Assembly (NCBI GenBank): GCA_944389545.1
Contig: CALXMT010000004.1
Span: 72,201 to 119,954, forward strand
Direction of reading: 5' to 3'
Length of the DNA: 47,754 nt
Source of the DNA: an uncultured Kiritimatiellota bacterium
Lineage (GTDB): Bacteria; Verrucomicrobiota; Kiritimatiellia; RFP12; DVOR01
The position numbers and the translations under genes are program-made. Below are positions 7,952 through 16,798 of the stretch, piece after piece; position 1 is the first letter of the stretch, and each line of letters starts with the position of its first letter. The notes beneath the pieces are model-generated. The model did no database searches, was not told the origin of the DNA, and worked only from the letters and a program-made list of their open reading frames with translations.

Positions 7952-7980
7952 AGGATAGCATACACCCCGCCCCATTGCAA
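7952..7980 (-). promoter_or_regulatory. Promoter of zinc-ribbon operon
   Basis: Minus strand: -35 TTGCAA (7975-7980), 17 bases, -10 TATCCT (7952-7957) preceded by TGC (extended -10). It would give a 5' leader of about 90 bases before the ATG at 7854. Confidence 0.65.
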
Positions 7981-8140
7981 CTTATCTTCATGCGGCCCGG
8001 GGAGGCTTGGAAGCTTGGAGGAGCCACAGAGGTTGAAGCCCGGGCCGCCGCCCTTGGCGGCGATGAGACCGAAGGGGCGGCGTTGCTGCCGCCCCTTGTC
8101 CTAATTGCTGATTGGCTGGAAGGAGCGGGTGTTCATCGAA
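7981..8140. repeat. Short repeat spacer
   Basis: There is no gene. It contains the GGAGGCTTGGAAGCTTGG purine tract (8000-8021), a CCCGGGCCGCCGCC..GGCGGC hairpin followed by GATGAGACCGAA (found again near 28430 and 42220), a GGGGCGGC/GCCGCCCC hairpin (8077-8098) and GCTGATTGGCTGG. Confidence 0.75.
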
Positions 8141-8275
8141 ACCCTATAGGGTCGGCGATGAGACCCTATAGGGGTCCGAGGTCGACCCTTATAGTGGTCC
8201 ATGGTGAGACCCTATAGTGGTCGGTGGTCGACCCCTATAGTGGTCTGGGCGAGACCCTATAGTGGTCCGAGGGGC
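8141..8275. repeat. Six-unit ACCCTATAG.GGTC tandem array
   Basis: Six units of 22-24 bases start at 8141, 8163, 8185, 8209, 8231 and 8254. Each has an ACCC-TATA-GGGT or ACCC-TATAG-TGGTC palindromic core followed by 8-10 bases that alternate between a GAG-ending and a TCG-ending type, so the higher-order period is about 45 bases. A related five-unit array lies at 29464-29570. Its position is downstream of a minus-strand terminator and between operons. Function unknown; a protein-binding array is possible. Confidence 0.85.
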
Positions 8276-8327
8276 TTCTTAGAGGGTTTTTGGGGGAAAT
8301 GTCCCTTGATATATAAGATAAGGGTAC

Positions 8328-8353
8328 AAAAAAAGGCCCCGTGGAACGGGGCC
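8328..8353 (-). terminator. Intrinsic terminator of coaE-rho-UbiA operon
   Basis: On the minus strand GGCCCCGT (8353-8346) pairs with ACGGGGCC (8342-8335) across a three-base loop, followed by seven T. It sits about 20 bases after the stop of the UbiA-family gene. Confidence 0.88.
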
Positions 8354-8373
8354 GAAAGGAGATGGAGGTGCGC

Positions 8374-9387
8374 TCAGAGGCGGACGATGAGGGCGCAGGC
8401 GATGGCCCAGGCGAGAACGAGGCCGAGAAGGGCCGGGTCGAACAAGAGGCGTTCGGGGTTGGCGGCGCGGCGCTCGGCGTAGGTCAGGCGGAGGCAACGG
8501 CAGAGTCCCAGAAGAACCAACGGGACGGTCCAGACCAGGTGGTCGGTGCCGTAGAGCGCGATCGTCTCGGAGGCGAGGGTGTAGAGCGTGTAGGTGGCGA
8601 GGGTGGCCGCGGCGCCGAGGCCGACCGCGAGGTCGAGGATGCGGCCTTCGGCGGCGGAGGGCATCTTGGCGCCCTTCTCGAAGTGGGCCGCGCGGCGTTT
8701 ACAGAGCGCGACAAAGAAGGTCAGCAGGAAGACGCAAAGGAGCAGCCAGGGCGAGAGGCGGACGTCCACGGCGAAGGCGCCGGCGGCGGCGCGGGCGACA
8801 AAGCCGAGCGCAACGATCACGGCACCGACCTCGGCCACGCGTTTGGCCCACAGGGAGTAGAGCGGTTGTAGGGCCGCATAGGCCAGGGCCACCCAAAGCA
8901 GGGCGTGCCCACCGAAGCGGTGCCCGTGGAACCAGGCGGCGCCCAGGCCGGCGGCCAGGCAGACGACGGCCAGCGGGATGGCCGCGCCGATGGAGACGCG
9001 ACGCGCGGCGAGGGGGCGCCCCTTGCGGAGCGGGTCGCGGGCGTCGGCCTTCAGGTCGCAGACGTCGTTGACGATGTAGGCGGCGGAGGCGATGAGGGCG
9101 AAGGCGACGACGGCCAGTCCCAGGCGCTCCTGCAATTCCACGGCCCCGGGCAGGTTCTGCGCGGGGTCGAGCCAGGCGAAGAAGGTCGCGGCGAAGAGCA
9201 ACACGCACTTGAGCCACTGCAGGGGGCGCAGGCAGCGCAGGAGGTCGAGGGGCTTGTTGGCGTAGAGCCCTTCGCAACCGTGGTGGTCGGACCAATCGGC
9301 GCTTTCGCCGAAGGTGCGTGCGGGGGCCTTGACGCGGGGGCGTGCCACGCGGTGGACGGAGTTGCCGCCGGAGCGTTGGGAGGGCAT
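8374..9387 (-). CDS. UbiA-family prenyltransferase, decaprenyl-phosphate phosphoribosyltransferase-like
   Basis: A 337-residue integral membrane protein with about nine hydrophobic segments. The UbiA first aspartate motif is IVNDVCDLKADARDP with KGRP just after it (about residues 105-125). The later FFVALCKRRAAHFE segment resembles decaprenyl-phosphate phosphoribosyltransferases (Rv3806c type), which join PRPP to a polyprenyl phosphate for arabinan or related glycan precursors. That subtype call is inference; a quinone or heme-side prenyltransferase is less likely because the second Asp-rich motif is not of that type. The ATG follows the rho stop by one base (TGAGATG), with GGAGAA as ribosome-binding site inside rho. 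The first 45 residues before the membrane domain are not conserved-looking, so a later start is possible. Confidence 0.78.
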   Translation of the reverse strand: MPSQRSGGNSVHRVARPRVKAPARTFGESADWSDHHGCEGLYANKPLDLLRCLRPLQWLKCVLLFAATFFAWLDPAQNLPGAVELQERLGLAVVAFALIASAAYIVNDVCDLKADARDPLRKGRPLAARRVSIGAAIPLAVVCLAAGLGAAWFHGHRFGGHALLWVALAYAALQPLYSLWAKRVAEVGAVIVALGFVARAAAGAFAVDVRLSPWLLLCVFLLTFFVALCKRRAAHFEKGAKMPSAAEGRILDLAVGLGAAATLATYTLYTLASETIALYGTDHLVWTVPLVLLGLCRCLRLTYAERRAANPERLLFDPALLGLVLAWAIACALIVRL

Positions 9388-9388
9388 C

Positions 9389-11089
9389 TCAGTTCTCCTT
9401 GATGGACATCAAGAACTCGGCGTTGGAGCCGGTCAGGCGCATGCGCTTGAGGAGGACGTCCATGGCCTCGCTGGGGCCGACGGGGGTGAGGGCCTTGCGC
9501 AGGGCCCACACGCGGGTGAGCTCATCGGGGTGGAAGAGGAGGTCCTCGCGGCGGGTGCCGGACTGCTCGATGTTGATGGCCGGGAAGATGCGGCGGTCGG
9601 AGAGGGTGCGGTCGAGGCGGAGCTCCATGTTGCCGGTGCCCTTGAACTCCTCGAAGATCACGTCGTCCATCTTGCTGCCGGTCTCGATGAGGGCGGTGGC
9701 CAGGATGGTGAGCGAGCCGCCGTTCTCGATGTTGCGGGCGGCGCCGAAGAAGCGTTTGGGCTTGTGCATCGCGTTGGCGTCAAGGCCGCCGGAGAGGATC
9801 TTGCCGGAGTGGGGGGCGGCGGTGTTGTAGGCGCGCGCCAGGCGGGTGATGGAGTCCAGCAGGATGACGACGTCCTTGCCGCTCTCGACCTTGCGCTTGG
9901 CGACCTCGATGACCATCTCGGAGACGGCGCAGTGGCGCTGGGGCTCCTCGTCGAAGGTGGAGGAGTAGACCTGCGCCTTGGTGTTGCGCTGCATGTCGGT
10001 GACCTCCTCGGGTCGCTCGTCAATGAGGAGGATCATGAGCTCGACGTCGGGATAGTTCGCGCTGATGGCGTTGGCGATCTTCTGGAGGAGGACCGTCTTG
10101 CCGGTGCGGGGCGGGGCGACGATGAGGCCGCGCTGGCCGAAGCCCACGGGCGTCACGAGGTCCATCACGCGGGTGGCGAGCTCGTTCTTGGTGGTCTCCA
10201 GCAGGATGCGGCGGTCGGGGAAGATGGGCGTGAGGTACTCGAAGTGGGCGATGCGCTTGGCCTGCTCCACGGGGAGACCGTTGACGAGGGTGACGTTGGC
10301 CAGCGGGAAGAAACGGTCGCGGTCGCGCGGCTCGCGCAGGGGGCCCTCGACCAAGTCGCCGGAGCGGAGTCCGTGGCGGCGGATCTGCTGTTGGCTGACG
10401 TAGACGTCCTCGGGGCACTGCATGTAGTCGTTGGCCGCCGAGCGCAGGAAGCCGCAGTCGTTCAGCACCTCAAGGCAGCCGGTGGCGATGACCGTGCCGC
10501 GGCGGCGGAGCCAACTGCGGATGATGGCCATGATGACCTCGTGACGGCGCATGTTGATGGCGTCCTCGGCCTGTTCCTGCGGGAGGAGCGCGACCAACTG
10601 CTCAAAGGGCACGCCCTCGAGATTCTTCAGATAGAGCGGCGGGGTGTCGGGCGGGAGGGCGTCCGGCGGCGGAGGCTGCGGCTGTTGTTGCTGCTGACGG
10701 TTCTGGTTGCGGCGCTCCCACTTGTTCTTGCGGTTCTGCCAGCGGCGAGCCTCCTGCGGCGTGGCGTCGGTCGGCGGGGCATATTCAGGCTGAGGCTGGG
10801 GCACGAAATCCGCGGTGGGCGCCGGCATGGGCGGCGTCTCGGGCTGCGGGACCGGCTGGGGCGCGGGCGCTTCGGCCACGGGCGCAGGCTGGGGCATAGG
10901 CTCAGCCACAGGCATGGGCGGCGTTTCGGGCTGTGGCGGGGGCATGGGCTCGGCGGCAGGTTTGGCCACGGCGGGTTTGGCCGTGGAGGGCCGCGCGGCA
11001 CGGCCACGGGTGCCGGTGGTGCGAGGTTTGGCCACGCGGCGGGCCTGAATCTTCGTCTGCTGTTGCGAACCTTGCTCTTCTTCGCTCAT
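9389..11089 (-). CDS. rho: Transcription termination factor Rho
   Basis: The 566-residue protein carries the Rho domains in order: a long low-complexity N-terminus rich in Pro, Gln, Ala and Arg (about 1-195), a Rho_N/cold-shock RNA-binding part (about 200-305, including GCLEVLNDCGFLRS), and the RecA-like hexameric ATPase with Walker A APPRTGKT, MILLIDERPEEVTDM and VILLDSITRLARAYN. It unwinds RNA:DNA hybrids and ends transcription. The start at 11089 (MSEEEQGSQQQ) is preceded by AAGGA; an open frame continues upstream but only as the shadow of coaE. The N-terminal insertion is about 140 residues longer than in E. coli Rho, as in some Actinobacteria and Bacteroidota. It lies 10 bases after coaE. 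Confidence 0.95.
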   Translation of the reverse strand: MSEEEQGSQQQTKIQARRVAKPRTTGTRGRAARPSTAKPAVAKPAAEPMPPPQPETPPMPVAEPMPQPAPVAEAPAPQPVPQPETPPMPAPTADFVPQPQPEYAPPTDATPQEARRWQNRKNKWERRNQNRQQQQQPQPPPPDALPPDTPPLYLKNLEGVPFEQLVALLPQEQAEDAINMRRHEVIMAIIRSWLRRRGTVIATGCLEVLNDCGFLRSAANDYMQCPEDVYVSQQQIRRHGLRSGDLVEGPLREPRDRDRFFPLANVTLVNGLPVEQAKRIAHFEYLTPIFPDRRILLETTKNELATRVMDLVTPVGFGQRGLIVAPPRTGKTVLLQKIANAISANYPDVELMILLIDERPEEVTDMQRNTKAQVYSSTFDEEPQRHCAVSEMVIEVAKRKVESGKDVVILLDSITRLARAYNTAAPHSGKILSGGLDANAMHKPKRFFGAARNIENGGSLTILATALIETGSKMDDVIFEEFKGTGNMELRLDRTLSDRRIFPAINIEQSGTRREDLLFHPDELTRVWALRKALTPVGPSEAMDVLLKRMRLTGSNAEFLMSIKEN

Positions 11090-11099
11090 GTCTATGTCC

Positions 11100-11711
11100 T
11101 TACTGTCGCTCAAAAGCTGTTTTCCACTGGGCCACCAACGCGTCCACCTGCGCTTGCAGGGCCGCGGGGTCGTCCGTGTCGTTTTGGAGGATCCACGTGG
11201 CGCGGCGGGCCTTTTCCTCGGCGGGGAGTTGCGCGGCCAGACGGGCCTCCGCCTCCGCACGCGTCATCCCGCGCGCCTCCATCATCCGGCGGATCTGCGT
11301 CTCGCGCGAGGCCAGCACGCACACGGTGCCGTCCCAGCCGCGGTCCCATCCTTGCTCGAAGAGCGTCGCCGCCGAGAAGATCGAAATCTCCCCCGGGCGG
11401 GCCGCCGCGCGCCAAGCCGCGGTCTCTTCCCGCGCCATGGGCAGGACGATGCCCTCCAGCCGCGCACGGGCCGCCGCGTCCGCGAAGACCAGTGCGCCCA
11501 ACGCCTTGCGGTCCACCGCGCCCTCCGGCGTCACCATGGTTTCGCCGAAAGCCGCCGCGATGGGCGCCACCGCCCGGCCGCCGGGCGACTCCAGCGCGCG
11601 CACCGTCTCATCAACGTCCAGCACACGGCAACCACAGGCCCGAAAGGCCTGTTCTGCCATACTTTTGCCGCACGCGATGCCGCCGGTCAATGCAAACGCC
11701 AAAGGAACCAT
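11100..11711 (-). CDS. coaE: Dephospho-CoA kinase
   Basis: The 203-residue protein has the P-loop FALTGGIACGKS at the very N-terminus, DVDETV (the DADxIxH position of the family, with a divergent end) and later IFSAATLFEQGWD. CoaE phosphorylates the 3'-hydroxyl of dephospho-CoA, the last step of coenzyme A synthesis, in the cytoplasm. The chosen ATG at 11711 puts the P-loop at residues 8-16 as in the family. An upstream GTG at 11762 would add 17 residues. Neither has a clear ribosome-binding site. It is the first gene of the coaE-rho-UbiA operon. Confidence 0.88.
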   Translation of the reverse strand: MVPLAFALTGGIACGKSMAEQAFRACGCRVLDVDETVRALESPGGRAVAPIAAAFGETMVTPEGAVDRKALGALVFADAAARARLEGIVLPMAREETAAWRAAARPGEISIFSAATLFEQGWDRGWDGTVCVLASRETQIRRMMEARGMTRAEAEARLAAQLPAEEKARRATWILQNDTDDPAALQAQVDALVAQWKTAFERQ

Positions 11712-11806
11712 CAGCAACAAACTGGGGGTTGGAAGGGAAAACCGCGTGGAACCGCCACGCACTCACAAGGCCCGACCGGGCCAATCCACCTAAAATGAAT
11801 GAATAT

Positions 11807-11835
11807 ACTCTATCACATTCACCCCTCTCCGTCAA
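11807..11835 (-). promoter_or_regulatory. Promoter of coaE-rho operon
   Basis: Minus strand: -35 TTGACG (11830-11835), 17 bases, -10 TAGAGT (11807-11812) preceded by TGA. The implied leader is about 90 bases to the ATG and holds a GGCCCGGTCGGGCC hairpin. Confidence 0.65.
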
Positions 11836-12225
11836 TGAAATTTGGGCGCAATACTGTCCGGGAAAAATGGAAACCGCAAAGACGTAGGCGCTCCGATGGA
11901 GCGCCTGCTGATTGGCTGAATTGGCTGATTCGCTGATTGGACGGCGGCTTCGCCGCTGACCGCGACCGCCGCCCTCCGTTTCGCGCCTTGTGGCCTTTTC
12001 TAAAGAAGAAAGGTCGGGGTGTGGGGCGGAGCCCCACCAACAAAACCAAGCTTCTAAGCCTCTAAACTTCCCAATCCTCCATTGAGCGCCCCGTCAGGGG
12101 CGCGATAGCGTGGAAATCCCAAGGGCGGCGCGACCAAAGGGAGCGATGGAGCCCGCCGGGTTTCCACGCAACATCGTCTTTGCGGTCCGGAATTTCCCCG
12201 TGCACGCCTGCTTCCTCGGGCGGTT
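11836..12225. repeat. Repeat spacer between divergent operons
   Basis: There is no gene. It holds a GGCGCTCCGATGGAGCGCC hairpin (11889-11907), GCTGATTGG repeats (11910-11940), a GGCGGCTTCGCCGC hairpin, a GTGGGGCGGAGCCCCACC hairpin (about 12020-12036), a short purine tract and GCGCCCCGTCAGGGGCGC. The 62-bp hairpin module with GCGTGGAAA/TTTCCACGC ends lies at 12108-12169 just upstream of the next promoter. Confidence 0.8.
12108..12169. repeat. 62-bp hairpin module, copy 1
   Basis: GCGTGGAAA at the left end pairs with TTTCCACGC at the right end, with CCC/GGG continuing inward past one unpaired base. A copy with three differences lies at 41044-41105. Both copies end 56-88 bases upstream of a -35 element. 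Confidence 0.8.
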
Positions 12226-12256
12226 TTGGGTGGAGGTGGGGCGCTTGTGGTATACT
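12226..12256 (+). promoter_or_regulatory. Promoter of YmdB-dinG-bioA-queA operon
   Basis: -35-like TTGGGT (12226-12231), 19 bases, -10 TATACT (12251-12256) with TGG immediately before it (extended -10). The start codon follows 34 bases later. Confidence 0.65.
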
Positions 12257-12290
12257 ATCGACTTTATTAAAGTGAACAGGGAGGACTGCA

Positions 12291-13070
12291 ATGAAGGTCT
12301 TATTGGTTGGTGACATCGTGGGCTCGCCGGGGCGGGCATGGTTTAAGTCGGTGGCGCAGTGGCTGTTGGGCTCCGGGGAGGTGAACGCCATCATCGCGAA
12401 CGCGGAGAACGCGGCGGCGGGGAACGGCATCACGAAGGCGCTGGCGGAGGAACTGTTGGGCGCGGGCGCGAACCTGTTGACGTTGGGTGACCACACGTGG
12501 GGCCAGCGGGGCTTCGACGCGGAAATCGGCGGGCTCAAGCAGGTGGTGCGGCCGGCGAATTATCCCGAGGGGACGCCCGGCTTGACGGCGGCGGTGGCGG
12601 AGACGGCGTTGGGGCCGATCGGGGTGGTCTCGGTGCTGGGCCAGGTTTTCATGGCGCCGGCGGACAATCCTTTCCATGCGGTGGACCGGGCGTTGCGGCA
12701 GATCCCGGCGAACGTGCCGGTCTTCGTGGACGTGCACGCGGAGGCGACGAGCGAGAAGATCGCGTTGGGCCACTGGCTGGACGGTCGGGCGGCGTGCGTC
12801 TTCGGCACGCACACCCACGTGCAGACGAGCGACGCGACCATCCTGCCGGGCGGGACGGCCTACATCACCGACCTGGGCATGACGGGTCCGGTGGAGGGAG
12901 TTATCGGCCGCCAGCTGGCGCCGGTGCTCAAGAAGTTCACGACCGGGATCCCCGCGAAGTTCGACGTCGCGAGCGCGCCGGCGAAGCTGGAGGGCGCCAT
13001 CGTGGAGATCCCGCGCGGGGAACGCCGGGCGACCTCCATCAAGGCGGTGCGGTTCGTTCAGGAGGGCTGA
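12291..13070 (+). CDS. YmdB-family metallophosphoesterase
   Basis: The 259-residue protein matches the YmdB family (2',3'-cyclic nucleotide and related phosphodiesterases) throughout: GDIVGSPGR at residues 7-15, NAENAAAGNG, TLGDHTWG, DVHAEATSEK and FGTHTHVQTSD, which carry the dinuclear metal ligands. In Bacillus YmdB influences biofilm formation and mRNA levels. It is preceded by GGGAGGA eight bases before the ATG. It leads an operon whose next gene starts with GTG directly after this stop, with the ribosome-binding site (AGGAGG) inside this gene's last codons. Length is normal for the family (about 260). Confidence 0.93.
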   Translation: MKVLLVGDIVGSPGRAWFKSVAQWLLGSGEVNAIIANAENAAAGNGITKALAEELLGAGANLLTLGDHTWGQRGFDAEIGGLKQVVRPANYPEGTPGLTAAVAETALGPIGVVSVLGQVFMAPADNPFHAVDRALRQIPANVPVFVDVHAEATSEKIALGHWLDGRAACVFGTHTHVQTSDATILPGGTAYITDLGMTGPVEGVIGRQLAPVLKKFTTGIPAKFDVASAPAKLEGAIVEIPRGERRATSIKAVRFVQEG

Positions 13071-15521
13071 GTGGCGGCGGGGCTGGAGAGTCTGCCCACG
13101 TGGGCGCTGGACACGATGTCGGCCTGTTTGCGCGACATCGAGAGCCCCTTTGCGGACGAGGTTGAGGCGGCGCGCAAGGCGCGTCTCTTCGACGAGGCCG
13201 AGGCGTGGTACGCCAAGTTCCCGGAATGGCAGCGGGTGAAATACCGCGAGCTGACCCCGCCGAACACCTGGAAGCCGGTGCGCGGGGAGGACCTGGACGC
13301 CATCTTCGGCGCGGGGGGCGAGTTGGCGAAGGTCTTCGACCGCTATGAGCCGCGCGCGGGTCAGCAGGCGATGGCGCACGCCGTGGCCGAGGCGCTGAAC
13401 GGGCAGCGGTTTCTCTTGGCCGAGGCGGGCACGGGCGTGGGCAAGAGCCTGGCCTATCTGGTGCCCTGCGCGCTCTGGGCGTGCGCCAACAACCTGCCCA
13501 TCGTGGTCTCGACAAACACGCGCAACCTGCAGACGCAGCTGCTGACGAAAGACCTGCCCCTGGTGCGGCGCATCGTGGCGCCCTTCCTGCCGGAGGGGAC
13601 GGCCCTCGACGCGACGGTGCTGAAGGGCCGCAACAACTACCTCTGCCTCAAACGCCTCGGTTTCTACGTCGAGGGCGGTTACGAGGGTCTGCGCGAGGGC
13701 GAGGCGCCGCTCTTCGCCGACCTCGTGGCCTGGGCCTCCACCACGCGCGACGGCGACCTGGACTCCTTCCGGCCCCTCCATGCGCCGGGCGACCTGGGCT
13801 TCATCCGTCACTTCGGGTGCCGCGGCGACGAGTGCACGGGCAAGAGTTGCCGCTTCTACAAGCGCTGTTTCCTGCAGGCCGCGCGCCAGGCGGCCCTGCG
13901 TGCACACCTCGTCATCGCCAACCACGCGTTGGTCTTCGCCGAACTGGAGAACCCCGGGACGCTCCTGCCGCCCCACGCCCAGGTGGTCTTCGACGAGGCC
14001 CACAACATCGAGGGCGCCGCCACCGACTTCCTCTCCGGCGAACTCTCGCCCATCACGCTCTACGACCTCTGCCAGAAGCTCGCCCCCAGCCGCGGCCGCG
14101 AGGCGGGAAGCCTCTTCCATCAGGCGCGGGTGGACTTTGTGGACGTGGCGAAGCTCACGCCCGAGAAACGCGCCGAACTCATCGACCTGTTGGCCGACCT
14201 GCGCATGTGCGGGGCCGACCTCGCGAAGGCCGGCACGGCGCTCTTCGAGACGCTCCACGGCTTCCTTGCCCGCACCACCGAGACCACCGTGCGCTACCGT
14301 TGCGTGCCCGACGCCTCCAAGCCCGAGCTCCCCAGCGGCCAGCCGCAGCTCCGCCGCGAGGCCTGCCTGCGCGACGCGGTCTTCATCGCCGCCGAGGACG
14401 TGGTGCCCGAGGCCGAGATCCAGGCGCGCCGCGACGCCATCGCCGACAAACTCACCCACGCCCACAAACTGCTGGACAAACTCCTCACCGCCGTCGCCGA
14501 GGCCTCACCTGCGGGCGGCGGCCAGGACAATCCTTACGAGGATCTGCTCGGTCTGCTCAAGGCCACCTCCGAGGGCCTCTCCGCCTTCGGCGCGGAGATG
14601 GACGGCATCCTGGCGGGCGACGACCCCAACCGCGTCTATTGGCTGACGCGCACGGGGGCCGACCTGCGCACCTGCGCCCTCACCGCCGCCCCGCTCGACA
14701 TCGCCAAGCAGATGGAGGCCCTGCTCTACAAGGTCAAGTCCTCGCTCATCCTCTCCTCGGCCACCCTGCGCATCCACGGCTCCTTCGGCTACATCCGCGC
14801 GCGGCTGGGCCTCTCCTTCCCCGAGGTCGCCGAGCGCGTGGACGAGTTCGTGGCCGAGAGCCCCTTCGACTATCCGCGCCAGTGCTGCGTCACGGTGCCC
14901 AACTTCCTGCCCGAGGTCACCACCGGCGACGCCTACGTGCTGGAGCTCTCGCGCCTGATGTACAGCCTCTTCACCACGGCCAAGGGGCGCTCCCTCGCCC
15001 TCTTCACCTCGCACGAGATGCTCCGCGCCTGCGCCGAGCTTCTCACGCCGCACCTGGCCGCCAAGGGCATCGACCTGCTCGCGCAGTCGCCCTCGCTGGG
15101 GCGCGACGCGATGACCGAGGCCTTCCGCGCGCAGACCCGTCCCACCGTCCTCTTCGGCGCGCAGAGTTTCTGGGAGGGCGTGGACGTGGTGGGCGACGCG
15201 CTCAGCTGCGTGGTCATCGCGCGCCTGCCCTTCGGCACCTTCGGCGACCCCTTGCTCAAGGCCCGTTGCGAGAAGATCGCGCGCGAGGGCCGCTCGCCTT
15301 TCGCCGAACTCTCCCTGCCCCAAGCCGTCATCCGCTTCCGGCAGGGCTTCGGCCGCCTCATCCGCAGCCGGGGCGACCGCGGCATCGTGGTGGTCGCGGA
15401 CACCCGCATCGTCGCCAAGAGCTACGGCACCGTCTTCGCCAACTCCCTTCCCGTCAAGATTGAGGTCGCCGACAGCCGTCCCGCCCTCGTCGCCCGCCTC
15501 AGGAGCCTCCTTCAATCATGA
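13071..15521 (+). CDS. DinG-like XPD-family ATP-dependent DNA helicase
   Basis: The 816-residue superfamily 2 helicase has Walker [11 protein letters not shown] (residues 118-126), the DEAH box VVFDEAHN (306-312), and motif [16 protein letters not shown] near residue 765. Four cysteines that fit an iron-sulfur cluster (C192, C255, C260, C266) have the 5- and 6-residue spacing of the last three ligands of E. coli DinG. Such helicases unwind 5'-3' and act on D-loops, R-loops and damaged forks. About 90 residues precede the helicase core. The start is GTG with AGGAGG seven bases upstream. The end overlaps bioA by ATGA. Confidence 0.92.
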   Translation: MAAGLESLPTWALDTMSACLRDIESPFADEVEAARKARLFDEAEAWYAKFPEWQRVKYRELTPPNTWKPVRGEDLDAIFGAGGELAKVFDRYEPRAGQQAMAHAVAEALNGQRFLLAEAGTGVGKSLAYLVPCALWACANNLPIVVSTNTRNLQTQLLTKDLPLVRRIVAPFLPEGTALDATVLKGRNNYLCLKRLGFYVEGGYEGLREGEAPLFADLVAWASTTRDGDLDSFRPLHAPGDLGFIRHFGCRGDECTGKSCRFYKRCFLQAARQAALRAHLVIANHALVFAELENPGTLLPPHAQVVFDEAHNIEGAATDFLSGELSPITLYDLCQKLAPSRGREAGSLFHQARVDFVDVAKLTPEKRAELIDLLADLRMCGADLAKAGTALFETLHGFLARTTETTVRYRCVPDASKPELPSGQPQLRREACLRDAVFIAAEDVVPEAEIQARRDAIADKLTHAHKLLDKLLTAVAEASPAGGGQDNPYEDLLGLLKATSEGLSAFGAEMDGILAGDDPNRVYWLTRTGADLRTCALTAAPLDIAKQMEALLYKVKSSLILSSATLRIHGSFGYIRARLGLSFPEVAERVDEFVAESPFDYPRQCCVTVPNFLPEVTTGDAYVLELSRLMYSLFTTAKGRSLALFTSHEMLRACAELLTPHLAAKGIDLLAQSPSLGRDAMTEAFRAQTRPTVLFGAQSFWEGVDVVGDALSCVVIARLPFGTFGDPLLKARCEKIAREGRSPFAELSLPQAVIRFRQGFGRLIRSRGDRGIVVVADTRIVAKSYGTVFANSLPVKIEVADSRPALVARLRSLLQS

Positions 15522-16789
15522 ACGACCTTCTCTTTGACTCCTTCGATCGCGCCCATTTGTGGCACCCCTACACCTCCACTGTCGCGCCGCAACCCACCTA
15601 CAAGGTCGACCGCGCCGAGGGGTGCGAGCTCATCCTGGCCGATGGCCGCCGCCTGGTCGAGGGTATGAGCAGCTGGTGGTGCGCCATCCACGGCTATTCC
15701 CACCCCGTGCTGGTCAAGGCCGCGCAGGAACAAGCCGCCAAGATGTGCCACGTGATGTTCGGCGGCCTCACCCACCAACCCGCCATCGACCTCGCCAAGC
15801 GCCTCCTGCGCATCGCGCCCCCCGCGATGGACAAGATCTTCTACGCCGACAGCGGCTCCGTCGCCGTCGAGGTCGCCCTCAAGATGGCCATCCAGTACAA
15901 CCCCGCCAAGACCGACTTTCTCACCATCCGCTCCGGTTACCACGGCGACACCTGGAACGCCATGAGCGTCTGCGACCCCGTCACCGGCATGCATACGCTC
16001 TTCGGCCCCGCCTTGCCCCGCCGCCTCTTCGCCCCCGCCCCCGCCCTCATCCACGACCTCGATGAACCCTGGGATCCGGCCGACTTCGCGCCCATGGCCG
16101 CCCTCATCGAGCAGCACCGCGACACCCTTGCCGCCGTCATCCTCGAGCCCGTCGTCCAAGGTGCCGGCGGCATGCGCTTCTACCACCCCGCCTACCTCCG
16201 CGCCCTCCGCGCCGCCTGCGATGCCGCCGGCATCCTCCTCATCTTCGACGAGATCGCCACCGGCTTCTGCCGCACCGGCAAGCTCTTCGCCTGGGAACAC
16301 GCCGGCGTCCAGCCCGACATCATGTGCGTGGGCAAGGCCATCACCGGCGGCATGATGACCTTCGCCGCCGTCCTCGCCACCGCCGCCGTCGCCGAGCGCG
16401 TCTGCTCCGGTGAGGCCGGCTGCTTCATGCACGGGCCCACCTTCATGGGCAACCCCCTCGCCTGCGCCCTCGCCAACGCCTCCATCGACCTCCTCCTCGC
16501 CAACCCCTGGCAGGAGAAGGTGAAGGCCATCGAGGCACAGTTCCGCGCCGAGCTCGCCCCCGCCCGCGACCTCCCCGGCGTCGCCGACGTGCGTGTCCTC
16601 GGCACCATCGGCGTCATCGAGCTCAAGCGCCCCGTCGACATCGCCCAGGCCGCCGCCTTCTTTGTCGAGCGCGGCGTCTGGCTCCGTCCCTTCGGCCGCA
16701 ACCTCTATTCCATGCCGCCTTACGTCATCACCCCCGACCGGCTCACGCGCCTCACCGACGCCATGCTCGCCTTCGCCAAACAAGCCTGA
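15518..16789 (+). CDS. bioA: Adenosylmethionine-8-amino-7-oxononanoate aminotransferase
   Basis: The 423-residue PLP enzyme shows class III aminotransferase motifs plus BioA-specific ones: LWHPYTS at residues 14-20, [34 protein letters not shown] and the lysine loop [11 protein letters not shown] that forms the PLP Schiff base. It uses S-adenosylmethionine as amino donor to make 7,8-diaminopelargonate in biotin synthesis. The other biotin genes seen here (bioG, bioC) are 17 kb away; bioF, bioD and bioB are not in the window. The start overlaps the helicase stop by four bases. Confidence 0.95.
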   Translation: MNDLLFDSFDRAHLWHPYTSTVAPQPTYKVDRAEGCELILADGRRLVEGMSSWWCAIHGYSHPVLVKAAQEQAAKMCHVMFGGLTHQPAIDLAKRLLRIAPPAMDKIFYADSGSVAVEVALKMAIQYNPAKTDFLTIRSGYHGDTWNAMSVCDPVTGMHTLFGPALPRRLFAPAPALIHDLDEPWDPADFAPMAALIEQHRDTLAAVILEPVVQGAGGMRFYHPAYLRALRAACDAAGILLIFDEIATGFCRTGKLFAWEHAGVQPDIMCVGKAITGGMMTFAAVLATAAVAERVCSGEAGCFMHGPTFMGNPLACALANASIDLLLANPWQEKVKAIEAQFRAELAPARDLPGVADVRVLGTIGVIELKRPVDIAQAAAFFVERGVWLRPFGRNLYSMPPYVITPDRLTRLTDAMLAFAKQA

Positions 16790-16798
16790 TTCACCGCC

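Noticed and set aside
8141-8275. CRISPR array
   Set aside because: The repeats are about 13 bases, the intervals are only 8-10 bases and nearly the same between units, and no cas gene is nearby.
11090-11260. Longer Rho N-terminus
   Set aside because: The extra residues are a shadow of coaE. MSEEEQ at 11089 has a ribosome-binding site just after the coaE stop.
13481-15463. Second long open frame inside the helicase gene
   Set aside because: It is Arg/Pro/His-rich out-of-frame sequence typical of high-GC shadows.
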